Source of the DNA: Adiantum capillus-veneris
Lineage: Eukaryota; Streptophyta; Polypodiopsida; Polypodiales; Pteridaceae
Reading direction: 5' to 3'
Length of the DNA: 64,000 bases
Assembly: GCA_014529385.2 (NCBI GenBank)
Contig: CM043957.1
Location: 68,938,503-69,002,502 of the forward strand
Both the position numbers and the translations under genes were made by a program. Each line of letters begins with the position of its first letter. The stretch's first letter is position 1. Below the pieces are notes generated by a model, which saw only the letters and a list, made by a program, of their open reading frames with translations, was not told where the DNA came from and searched no databases. Below are positions 24,901 through 35,158 of the stretch, piece after piece.

Positions 24901-25454
24901 TAGCGGGTGATACTGACAGAGGTGTAGCTAGAATCCAAAATTCTTAGGACCTTATCTGTGCACCGAGTCGGCATTGGAACTGGACGCGAATCGGGTGAAA
25001 GCATGAGTGGGTGGACCAAAAAGCTGGGTTGTTGGGATATAGCTATTTTTTAAAGTGTTGAAAATATTTGGGCATGTTATATATCACTAGATAGCTCTTC
25101 AAAAAAAGAAGAATCTTAATATATAATGGAGAATGGATTTGTAAAAATTTTAGTAGTCCCCAATTTTTAGAAAATAGTTATTGAAATATAACTTCTCACT
25201 TTTAAAAGCATACCACCCATTCATGATTTCACTCTATGAGAAGAGAGAGTGGAGGCTACAAGAGAGGAGTGTGAAGACACCACATAGGCGCATGAGTCCC
25301 ACAGCCAGTTCAGATGCGTGCTTCCCACCTATGACCCCACTCGCTACACTAGATCAGCATGATAGGTGTCCAATAGAGGTGCATCTTTACCTACAACTGG
25401 AGCATTTAGGAATTTCATGGCCACTTTGGCAATTCTCCCTTTTTAATAAGATTA

Positions 25455-25766
25455 CTCTGGAGATAGATAGATAGTTAGATTTTATTATCGCCCTTGGAGG
25501 TAAAAGACGACCTATGGGACTAAAGTTACATGTGATGTAGTATGTGTGCGACTGATGAGTGATTCTCGATGCTTCAAAATTGTGGTGATGAGAGTCACAA
25601 TTGGGGGGGGAGATAGATAGATAGATAGATTGTATTATCGTCCACGGAGGTCAGATATGACCTATGGGACCAAAGGCAAGACATTACAAATGTGGGGGGG
25701 TTTTGGGATACATCTCATTTAAGAACTCAGGGTCCAAAAAGAAGGTGAGATATAATAAGATGAATA

Positions 25767-25839
<73 letters not shown>

Positions 25840-25970
25840 TTTTATTATCGTCCTCGGAGGTCAAATATGACCTATGGGACCAAATGAACATGTCACGTGG
25901 TGTGAGTGGAGGTCATAAGTGACTCTCGATGCTCAAAAATGGCTGAAATGAGCGTCACAATAGAGAGTCC
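25455..25970 (-). repeat. Three partial copies of a short retroelement tail with microsatellite ends
   Basis: Copies near 25475-25530, 25632-25672 and 25837-25885 share TTATTATCG, GGAGGT and GACCTATGGGAC. Two also share a following TCTCGATGCT module (25565 and 25920). Each is preceded by GATA or AG repeats. On the minus strand the order becomes unit, then ATAATAAAA, then CTAT or CT repeats, as expected for 3' tails of SINE- or LINE-type insertions. Confidence 0.6.
25771..25836. repeat. AG microsatellite, about 66 bp
   Basis: Perfect AG repeat adjoining the third copy of the tail repeat. Confidence 0.97.
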
Positions 25971-25989
25971 ACATCGTGGTCGGTAGAGG

Positions 25990-27545
25990 AAGGTATGTAG
26001 GGAGAGATCATGGCTGAATATATGGGGAAAAGAGGACACACAACACGACATAGAACAAGTCAACATGGCGCATGTCTCAAGAAGAATGGATGACTCATTC
26101 ATGTATAATTGAATGCAAAAAGAATTGGATCACTATGGAAAGTCACTTCTGCATATGTGCAATAGTATAGGAATGCTCATTGCAAATGGTGTATCTGTAT
26201 GGCAAGGCACCAATGACTTTACATGTAGAAAGCACAATGGTGATAGCGTGATTGACTATATGTTGTTCTCAGAAGCCACTCTAGGATGCATACAAAGCTT
26301 TACACTTGGTGAATGGAATCCAGAATCGGATCATAGGATGTTATGTATTGACCTCAAGTGTGGTAAACGGCCCGAGCATGTAGCCTCCAATCATGATGTG
26401 AATCATTTGTACCTACGTCTAGACTTCAAACGAGCACTTATTTATGCTGATATGGTGGACCAAATGTTAAGCATGATAGAGCATCAAGAGAGCCCAACAT
26501 TAGAATGCAAGTGCAAAGTTTTCAAAGAAGTAATTTGCTCGTGCGAAGGAATGCTTTTCGGTGAAACACATGTCTTGCAAAAGGTCTAAGAAGGGTAGCA
26601 CCAAGAAGAAATGGTTTGACATGGAATGTATTCAAGCCCGAAAACACTTGCTAAGATTAGATGCAAGCAAAGACAAGGAAGTTTACTTGGAATGTTCACA
26701 CACATACAAAGCACTTGTTCAAAAGAAGAGGAGAAGGTGGGAAGTCAAAAAACAACTTCTTTAGGCGCAAGAGAAAGCACATGCATGTGGCAAGTTTTGG
26801 CAAAATCTAAAAGGCAAGCACGTTGAGAGCTTTGGTGACTTGACTCTTGAGGATATTCATATGCATTGCAAGAACCTCTATGAGCAACCCAATGTTGATA
26901 AGATGGAGTGTTGTAGCTCCCTTCCGTTTATGTCTCCCTTCTTTACCATTGAAGATGTATGCCGCGTGCTTGAGAAACTTGCTACTCGCAAGGTAGGGGA
27001 CCTTCAAGGTGTCAAGGCTGAAATGATTAAATGGAAAAGCAAGAAAACATGATATTGGATATGCGATATGTTTAACCTTACACTTCAACATGGCATGCCT
27101 CATGATTGGAGTGCAAATTGGATCAAACCTTTGCACAAAGGAGGAGATGTAAACAATGTGAACAACTATCGCACTATAATGGTTGGTTCTTTGATGGCAA
27201 AGTTATTTGGATGTATCATGGAGATGAAGATAAGTGAATGGGCTGGAAAGAATGGCAAACGTGCGCTTGGCCAAGCAGGTTTTTGAAAGCATCATAGCAC
27301 TATTGGTCACCTTGTCACTCTTCGAGTTCTTATGGAAGCGTCTCGATTGAAAGGAAAAAAGTTGTATTGTTGCTTTGTGGATTTCAGAAAATCTTTTGAC
27401 ATTGTACTGCGAGGAAATCTTTGGAGACGTATGCAAAGCCTTCAAGTGTCGAGAGAATTTATGCATGCAGTCTTTTGCATCTACCAAAAAGTGATATGTC
27501 AATTACGTATGAGAGATGGAATTTCAGATTTTTTTGCAAGTGCCT
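25990..27545 (+). pseudogene. LINE endonuclease and partial reverse transcriptase
   Basis: Non-LTR retrotransposon remnant. The C-terminal part of an APE-type endonuclease is clear: IDYMLFSE and WNPESDHRMLCIDL (26250-26350) match the conserved S-x-IDY and SDH active-site motifs. RT follows with KPLHKGGDVNNVNNYRTI (27130-27180, fingers) and KLYCCFVDFRKSFDIV (27360-27410, palm). Stops at about 26110, 26763, 27050 and 27284 and frame changes break it. It ends before the FADD box, near 27545, so it is also 3'-truncated. Confidence 0.8.
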
Positions 27546-28900
27546 TGCCCGATCGCCCAGGCTATGGACGCCTGCCCTCTGACACCTTATTCTTGTGTAC
27601 ATATACAAACAATAAGGGGCAACTCATCACTTGAGTCTTGATCCACCCACACATGGTGTACTCTCTCCTTCTCCCTTTCTTGCACGCACACACTGCATCA
27701 CGCACACACACATCCGTACACACGCACTCTTCAGGTATGTAACTACATGCCATAAGAGCAATTTTCCACGGGTAATGGGCTTGAAAACTCAAATTCCCCC
27801 CTCAAGCCCAGACTAGACTCACCACTATGACATAGTTTTAGGTGTACTTTTAACCATGATTTTGTGGTATACTCATAAACCGTGAGTTTTAGGTGTGCTC
27901 ACAACCAAGATTTTTGGTATACCCATAACCTTGTGCTACCACAATGAACCCCCCTCAAACACATAGGGTGTAGGCCAAAGTAGAGACCAACATATGGAGT
28001 TTTTGGTTTACTTGCAAAGCTTGGGTTTAGGTTTACCAAATAACCTCATGAGAAGTGAGTACAATAGGCTGAGAATAGACCAAAATACTGATAAGTTGGG
28101 AGGTCTTACCACTTATATGTGGCAATGTCTATAACCCGTACAATTTTAACACGACACTAATTGACATGTGACAAACTAAAACTATAACATGAAAACAATA
28201 TTCTGGACTTGATAATAGTATCCCTTACTATATAACTAGGGGTACACATAAACACCACTTTTGATACTACTTTGACCACTTCAAGCAAGAAGAAAATTTA
28301 TTGTCCAGAGAGCGTCTATATTCATATGTGCTATCATTAATGCTATTTTTCATGCACTGGCCAATTAGGTAGCCATGGGCACAATGAGTTTTGACTCCAT
28401 TAAAACATGACTCTATGCCTTAGAGCATACGTGCTTTCTTGAAAAGCTTTGAATTTGAATTAATGACAAAGAAAAAACATGAGGTCATCACAAAATACCT
28501 TGAATCCTTGCTCAACACCACACCACAATGCTATGGCAGTGTTTTAAAAAGCCCTTTGCAGGAAAGCTTGCATAAGAGAACCACCAAAGAAGTGGTGTTT
28601 TGAAATGCTTCCAAAACTAGCAGCAGGCGTTTCAAAATGCATGTTAGATGTTGGATACCTCATCAAGGCAACACAACAACGTTTTGAGACGTTTTTGTCA
28701 AACTCCATTGCACAGTGGCGTTTTGAGATGCTTGCAATCCAACAGATTTGACTACTGCAGAGCAGGTAGCATTTTGACATGCCAAGTGTAGGAAAAGAGC
28801 ATTGCCTAGGTCTGCACCAATGACCACCTAAACAACCACATTAAAAACGGTGGCATTTTGATATGCCTGCATGATTGTGACATCTTGAGAAGTCCCAGCA
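27546..28900. other. Unassigned AT-rich DNA
   Basis: No gene supported. It contains short AC runs near 27690-27730 and several GCNTTTTGA-like segments between 28540 and 28880 without clear periodicity. Confidence 0.5.
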
Positions 28901-28910
28901 ATGCGTAGTT

Positions 28911-28922
28911 GCTTTGATACCA
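28911..28922 (-). promoter_or_regulatory. Primer binding site of a minus-strand LTR element
   Basis: On the minus strand it reads TGGTATCAAAGC, one base from TGGTATCAGAGC. The adjoining plus-strand TGTAAGGCC at 28925 would be the complement of an LTR end (...CTTACA), much like TGTAAGACC at 1466. The element body was not identified. Confidence 0.5.
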
Positions 28923-29004
28923 CTTGTAAGGCCAGTGGAGCTATGGTGGGTGCCATCGATGGAAGCCATGGCATGGTGTGCATGCGGAGGAAGAATCAGA
29001 ACAA

Positions 29005-29182
<178 letters not shown>

Positions 29183-29579
29183 ACACCATATAAAATAACG
29201 CTACATATTTGATTATTATCTGAGCCTTTTTTACATATACAAGTGACCAAGATATATTAATAGCCCCTATTTTTGCCATGCAAGACTCCACTAAATTGGT
29301 GGTATGTAGCTGCATGCCATAAGAGAAATTTCCCATGAATAACGGGCTTGAAAACCCAACAATATGATTTTTTGATATTAGTATTCATTATTATGCTTTC
29401 ATGTCATTGAAATGACATGTGAAACCCTACCTCAATAAACATTGAGGAATTCAAGTTCTTGTGGATGATGCCCTTTGGAAGGGCTAGGGCTTTATCATCT
29501 CAATCCCTTGTGCTCCGTTCTTGACATTCATCAACACCATCTCTACCATCATCTTCATTGTATGCATGTGATCATCATG

Positions 29580-30080
29580 CTCTTTGTGAGTCCTTTGATT
29601 GCTGAATTCCTATGGCTACGATCCCTTCTATAATCATTCTCTCTATCATGGTCTCTTTGTGTTTCATACCTTCTCTAGTGACGACCATGTCTACCCCAAT
29701 CTCCATCATCATGTCAGTCATGTCTATTGCGATCTCTATCATCATTCTTTTGCGACTTCTGCCCTCGTGTTGAATATCGTGTTCACTTCTGCTATCATGT
29801 CTGCCATCACCACTACTTATATGTTGTTCCTCTTCTTTCAACTTAGGCTCATGATCTTTGATTGTCCCTTTGTATTAGGAGAGAAAGCCCAGGGAAGGTT
29901 GAATCAATGCCTAATTTTTTGTTTCTCCTTGTCCGCATTCTTCTTCTAGGGCAGAAACATGAATCCGATGAGCAAACTTTTGAGAAGCATTCTCTTTGAG
30001 GCTTTTGGCACATGATTCTTGATTCTTACTCTTCATGGCATAAGCCGCCACCTTTACACTAATGTCGAGTAGTAGATGGT
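29580..30080 (-). pseudogene. Fragment of an Arg/Asp-rich protein gene
   Basis: The minus strand reads KSKNQESCAKSLKENASQKF and HRIHVSALEEECG (30040-29940), then KDHEPKLKEEEQHISSGDG (near 29840-29820), then after a frame slip an Arg/Asp/His-rich run (QRDHDRENDYRRDRSHRNS) ending near 29590. Stops interrupt it. Arg/Asp dipeptide runs are common in splicing-related nuclear proteins, but I cannot name the family. Possibly a captured or retroposed host gene piece. Confidence 0.4.
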
Positions 30081-30439
30081 GGTGGGCAGGAGTAGTACTA
30101 CAAAAATTTGAGATGGTGATGAGAGGGACACATGTGGAGTGATGAGCGCAGAGCAAAAGTGAGTGATGATGGAAGTAGGTGGCAGTGAGGAAAAGCAACA
30201 AGGGGCAAGCAAATTAAGGGGTTGAAGAGCAGTGCGATCAAGAGTGTCAAAGACATTGGGGATGATTAGGATGCATTGAGATTGGCGCTCATGTGAGCAC
30301 CTGTGGGCTACGATAAGAGCTTTTACATTTCTCTAGGTGTCTGAGTTAATGAGTGACATGCACTATTGTTTACCTGGTTGATTTATTGCATATGTGTCCT
30401 CATCACTATCTGACACAAAGTCAACCAGGGGAGATGTAA

Positions 30440-30747
30440 GGTCCAAATTTGGGGGTGCGGAGCGGCTTTGATCTCAGCCATTCAATTGCATGGTAAGATA
30501 GGGGTGAACTCGGTGCAAGAATGGCACTTCGAGTTCACCCCAAGCTCACCCCTGGTTCACCCGCCTCGTGGGGTGTGGGTTGAACCCAAGACCTCTCAGT
30601 CACCACATGAATGCCCTACCACCATGCTAGTGTGTGTCCCTGTCCATGTTGGCATGGCACATGATCACACACCCCTAGTTCACCCCTAGTTCATTAAATG
30701 ATCCAACGGCTGAGATTAAAGCCACCTTGCCCCCCCAAATTTGGGCT
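30440..30747. mobile_element. MITE-like element with long inverted ends
   Basis: The left end (CAAATTTGGGGGTGCGGAG, then CTTTGATCTCAGCC) is matched in reverse complement by the right end, with arms of about 60 bp and several mismatches. Further inward, GGGGTGAACT also pairs. No coding capacity. Target duplication is not clear. A purine run precedes it at 30426-30433. Confidence 0.65.
30570..30640 (-). ncRNA. tRNA-like segment with A and B boxes (SINE head candidate)
   Basis: On the minus strand TAGCATGGTGGTAGGGCA (30612-30629) resembles an RNA polymerase III A box, and GGTTCAACCC (30578-30587) a B box, about 30 bp apart as in a tRNA. It lies inside the inverted-repeat element. No anticodon arm that would suggest a working tRNA was verified. 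Confidence 0.45.
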
Positions 30748-30759
30748 CTAGATCCCCTC

Positions 30760-31400
30760 TAGACCATATGTACGTGTCATACAGTGATGAGGAATCCGTT
30801 TGATCCTCGTTTGATCCTCGTGTGATCAATGATAAGTAAGTGGCTATGTGGAGCATCCTCTAGCCTCATTTGAGAAAATTCCCTTAGGCCAATCAAGTAA
30901 CAAGTAAAGAAAGAATTCAAAAAATATATATTTTTTCATTGTGTAGTAACCTAATTTTAAGAAAAATCAATTAGGAAGGGAATGGGGTATAGAAGGGCCT
31001 CTTTATTTTCCATGGGATTAGAAATAAGATTAAGGAATGAGCAAATGGGGGACTACCATGTAGACTGAAATGGTGGGTGTGGCAGGCTCTAAAATTGACT
31101 GGTCAAACTTATAGGCCTAGAGGTGGAGGGGTCTTTTCTTCATTAATAAAATGAGAAAATAAGAAAATTTGAACCTTTTTCCATAAAGTTGGGGTAAAAA
31201 CCTCGTAAAAACCCACTCTTTCTCTCTCTAGAGGCTATTGACTCCCCCCTCCCTTCCTAAAAAGGGATCTTTCAAAAAACGTGTTGACACTCTCTCTCTC
31301 CTCTTTACTCTCTCTAAGGCTGCTACATCTACTCTCTCTCCCCTTTAGCTATGAGACCTACATCTCCTTCTTCAAGCCCACTTTTCCCTCCAAATACCTC
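30760..31400. other. Unassigned AT-rich and pyrimidine-rich DNA
   Basis: No gene seen. Contains a tandem TTTGATCCTCG duplication near 30808 and CT-rich stretches at 31215-31340. Confidence 0.5.
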
Positions 31401-31419
31401 TTGCAATAGAGGTTTGAAA

Positions 31420-31850
31420 TCCCCTTCTCCATTGATCATTCAGCCTTACCTTCACACCTCTACAGAAAGCTATAGATCTACAACATTGGATACTTTCTAC
31501 AGTATCTTTATCAACACCTCCCTTCTCCATTTATCACCCAGTCTCACCTTCACACCTCTATGGAAATCTGTAGATTTGGAACACAACTGCTTCTGGAGTA
31601 TCTTCATCAACACCTTCTTTGGTCCTTCTTCCTCATCTAGGTGTGAAGGTGAGGTTAATCACTCAACCTCACCTTCAAACCTTCTTTGGTCCTTCCTCAT
31701 CTAGGTGTGAAGGTGAGGTTAATCACTCAACCTCACCTTCAAACCTCTACATGAAGATTTAGATCTGAAGCAGTAGTTGCTTCTTGAGTATCTTCGTCAA
31801 CACCTTCCTCGGTCCTTGTTCCCCATCTAGATTTGAAACGATCCCCCCTC
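31420..31850. repeat. Degenerate tandem repeats with hairpin core
   Basis: A unit of roughly 110 bp (CACCTTCACACCTCTA ... TATCTTCATCAACACC) recurs three times between 31440 and 31830. Between the second and third lies a near-perfect 66-68-bp direct duplication (starts near 31617 and 31685), each copy holding an inverted repeat GTGTGAAGGTGAGGTT / AACCTCACCTTCAAAC. Confidence 0.8.
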
Positions 31851-32239
31851 ACTAATCCACATCATTTTGGAGCTTTGGCATAGGAGAATTGTTGGGTAAG
31901 ATTATTAGACTTCTTCAGCTTATGTGTTGGTAAGAACAGTGAGCTTTATTCCTATTTCCAATGTTCTCGTATCTTTGCTCACTCACCATGCTGATTTTTG
32001 TTTCCATCTGGCATGTAGAGATTTTTAGCAATGCCATTATCTGTTTTTGTATACATCTTAGCATTTCTCGTTATGCCACACTAATAAAAATTGTGTATAT
32101 GAACTAATCTTCATTTTTGTCAAAGCATGTGCTGCATTGCTTGCATGACTTCTTTATGCTTGTCAACGTGGGAGTTTTATTGACTCAATAAGTTTCACCA
32201 ATGTGCAAGACGATAGCAGTTCTTTGCTTGCTATCATGA

Positions 32240-32785
32240 CTACAAATTACTTATGTGGGTGAAAATGAAGCTAAGTTCATGCAGTTTGCACAAGGTATCA
32301 AGCAAACATATGTCTTCTTAGACACATTGGAATGGGAAGATCATCGGTTTCAAGTAAACTCAAGATGGCAAGCGTCTAACAAAGGTACAACATGTGTATA
32401 TAGCCTCTCTATTGGAGCTTGACATGTCTTTGCCTCAACCTAGGTTTCTTGCAAATTGTACATGGTCTGCTTCTATTTAAATATTTTGGATTGTACAATT
32501 TATGCTTTTACCTCTTAGGTTGCTTCAATATATACATAATTTGGTGTGTTTTCCTTTTATATATTTTTCCATATGACTTTGTAGAGTCGGAGTCAATGGA
32601 ATCTTTTACAGGCGGCTTTGAAGCTATTTATGTGGACCTTGGCAAGTTTTTATATGCCGAGTGTTTATCTTAAGAGCTTCCCTCACAAGAGAGATTCCTC
32701 TATGGCCACACTTATGCCACATCAGATGCTCTATTATTGGTGAAAATTGGTATGCAGATACCATATTGCAAAGCAAGACTTGTCA
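32240..32785 (+). pseudogene. Two-exon gene remnant, unknown product
   Basis: The first exon (about 32240-32384) reads YVGENEAKFMQFAQGIKQT and FLDTLEWEDHRFQVNSRWQ, ending AAA G at a GT donor. A 200-bp intron with pyrimidine-rich 3' end closes at TTTGTAG (32584). The second exon continues in frame with SESMESFTGGFEAIYVDLG, then a TAA near 32670, then ERFLYGHTYATSDALLLV in the same frame. I do not recognise the protein. Frame agreement across the predicted intron is the main support. Confidence 0.4.
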
Positions 32786-32789
32786 ATTA

Positions 32790-34240
32790 AATTTCCATAC
32801 AGAAGATGGAAGCAAACAATGGGAGTATGGGAGGCACTCGACTCCAACATTGTTTTTCAAGAGATTGTGGACCTTCAAATAATCCTGCACACTAATATTG
32901 TTCCCAATAGTTGTGTCAATGATGACTGGCACATTAGCAATCTTTGCAAGTACCTCAATCCTTGAATAGTATTCTTTTTGTGTGGATAGAAAAATTGTAA
33001 GGTCTAGAAAAGAGAAGGGTTTTACTTGTAGGGACATCTCATTCCCGTGATGTATCATTGTACAAGCTCAAACACAGAGCTTTATCTTAATGAAAATTTT
33101 GTTTTACATCCCAACTCTGTGCATAACTATTGATTGTAAAGTTTCATTTAAGTTCTTTTAATCTTCAATTCAATTTTATATGTGTGATTATCCTGGTATT
33201 TATGAATTTTTTGAGTTCTAAGCATTTCAACATTAAAAGTAAATAAGTCTTAGAAAATGGCATCCAAGAGTTGTATTATTGTGCAAGTGCAGGTCTTGTG
33301 CATGTTTAGTTCTCTATTTATCTTCCCCACAAAGAAATAATTTAAAACTCAATTTTTAGTAATTAAGTGAATTCTAAGTAGTACTACCTGGAGGCACACA
33401 TGTGTGAATATGAAATTGTTTTAAAGGACATACACCATATGATTTTTGTTTGATTTTCTAAAGCATGTGTACAAATCTGACAAGAATTTTTGATATTGCC
33501 TATTGAAATTTGTCAAAGGGCTTGCTAAGAGGGATTACAAGGTAGGTGATCACAATGGCCTCATTGACTTGGGCATGGGGTGTATAGGTATCCAATTTTT
33601 TAATTGGGACATGTGCATAGCTTTGCTAGTTCTTAAGGACACGGAGAGGGATAAGAGAAAATGAAAAAGCATGAGGAGAGATAGGGAGGTTAAAGATATA
33701 AGTGAGCATGAAGAGGCGGGCCTTAATGAAGCTTGTGCTCCTACATGACTCTAATCTGATGGACAAAATAAATTAAAAACTAGATGGAGATGAGGTGATA
33801 GAGGAGGTTCTAGACTTCCATCTACTCCCTTTGCATTCAATGGTGATAAAGGGTCATCAATTTCTTTTTGTCAACAATATTTTCAAAGACTGTTGGACTT
33901 CGGTAGTATAAGAAAAATTCTTAATTATTTCACGCTCCACCCTTTAGTATGGAGGTTTGAAAATTATGGGATTCATGATCTTTTATATTTTTGAATATCA
34001 TGCAAAGTAACTATGATGGCTCTCCATTTCCTATTCTTCTTATTCATTGGTGGTGGGGGAGGAGGTGATTGTTGTTTCCATGCAAGGACATTGTTCTAGT
34101 ACTTTTTTCTTCACTCTATAGGACTATCCGTTCCTCTGTGGTTTGAGCTGTATTCTTCTTCCTCTTTTAAACTTTCTTTGGCATGGTCACTAAGGGTCTG
34201 GTCTTGCATATCCTCTTTGTAAGAAGTCTACTTATCTAAG
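32790..34240. other. Unassigned AT-rich DNA
   Basis: No gene supported; short frames only, none with recognisable motifs. Confidence 0.5.
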
Positions 34241-34416
34241 AAAATGGGGTCACTTGGAAAAAGATTCAAAAGAATGTGTTGCGTTCGGGACTTGTTGGGT
34301 CCATTAAAGTATGGGCTTTTTTTTTGCACCATGATCAAGCTACATGCCTCATTTTTGGAGCGAAAGATTGGAGTTTTCCATGCGAGGCCATGTTTCAGGA
34401 GCAGATTATGGCCAAG

Positions 34417-34688
34417 TCAAGCATCTTTTGCACCAAACAACAACGTCGGGGGATGTTTTGGGACCCAAGGGGTCCGAACCAAGCTTCGTGCACCACGGCA
34501 CGCAAAAGCCCTGTTTGACCTTGTGTTAAAGAGGGCTTTTGCGTGCCGTGGTGCACGAAGCTTGGTCCGGACCCCTTGGGTCTAGGTCAAATAGGGCCTT
34601 TTCATGTCGTGGCACACGGAGCTTGGTCCGGATCCCTTGGGTCCCAAAACACCCCCCGATGCGGTTCTTTGGTGCAAAAGATGCTTGA
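34417..34688. mobile_element. Fold-back element with duplicated inverted arm
   Basis: The outer ends (TCAAGCATCTTTTGCACC and its complement) pair over more than 100 bp, including GGGACCCAAGG and CCAAGCT. In the middle a further inverted copy (near 34525-34587) pairs almost perfectly with the left arm, with a 19-bp spacer, so the same arm is present three times. No coding capacity. Confidence 0.8.
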
Positions 34689-35158
34689 TATAATATTCTC
34701 GATTTATCAAAAGAATAAGTGTTTTTACAATAAAGCTCCCGAAAAATGTTACATGGTTTAGCTTGCTGCTAACATTCCCCCCTCCTCGGCTGTGTCCTCT
34801 CTTGACACAATTTCATGGACTGAAATAGTCTTCGAGTTGATGCGGCTGGAGAGGCGGTCTTTATGTGCTTGTAGAGCTTTCTAATATCTGATGCGCCGTT
34901 CTTTCTTAGGGACTTGCAAAAATTGAATAGTGACTTTGTTTTTAAGTTCGATGGCAACATAGCTGACAAACCTTGCTGTCATATTGCTGATCACTTGCTC
35001 GAAAATCCTTTTACGTCATGTGAAGAATCCTGTGTAAAAGGCCTCTTCAAATACCGACATATTGCTGGATGGCAAGAACATACATCTGGTGTAGAAGCCA
35101 TAGGGGACTTCTTCTGAAGGTTGTCCACTCAAATTATAGCACAAGCCTTTGTTACCTT

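Noticed and set aside
27562-27792. Small Cys-rich minus-strand frame
   Set aside because: Produced by short AC repeats downstream of the LINE; no support as a gene.
32783-33058. 91-codon minus-strand frame
   Set aside because: Antisense to the end of the two-exon remnant and AT-rich; no recognisable family.
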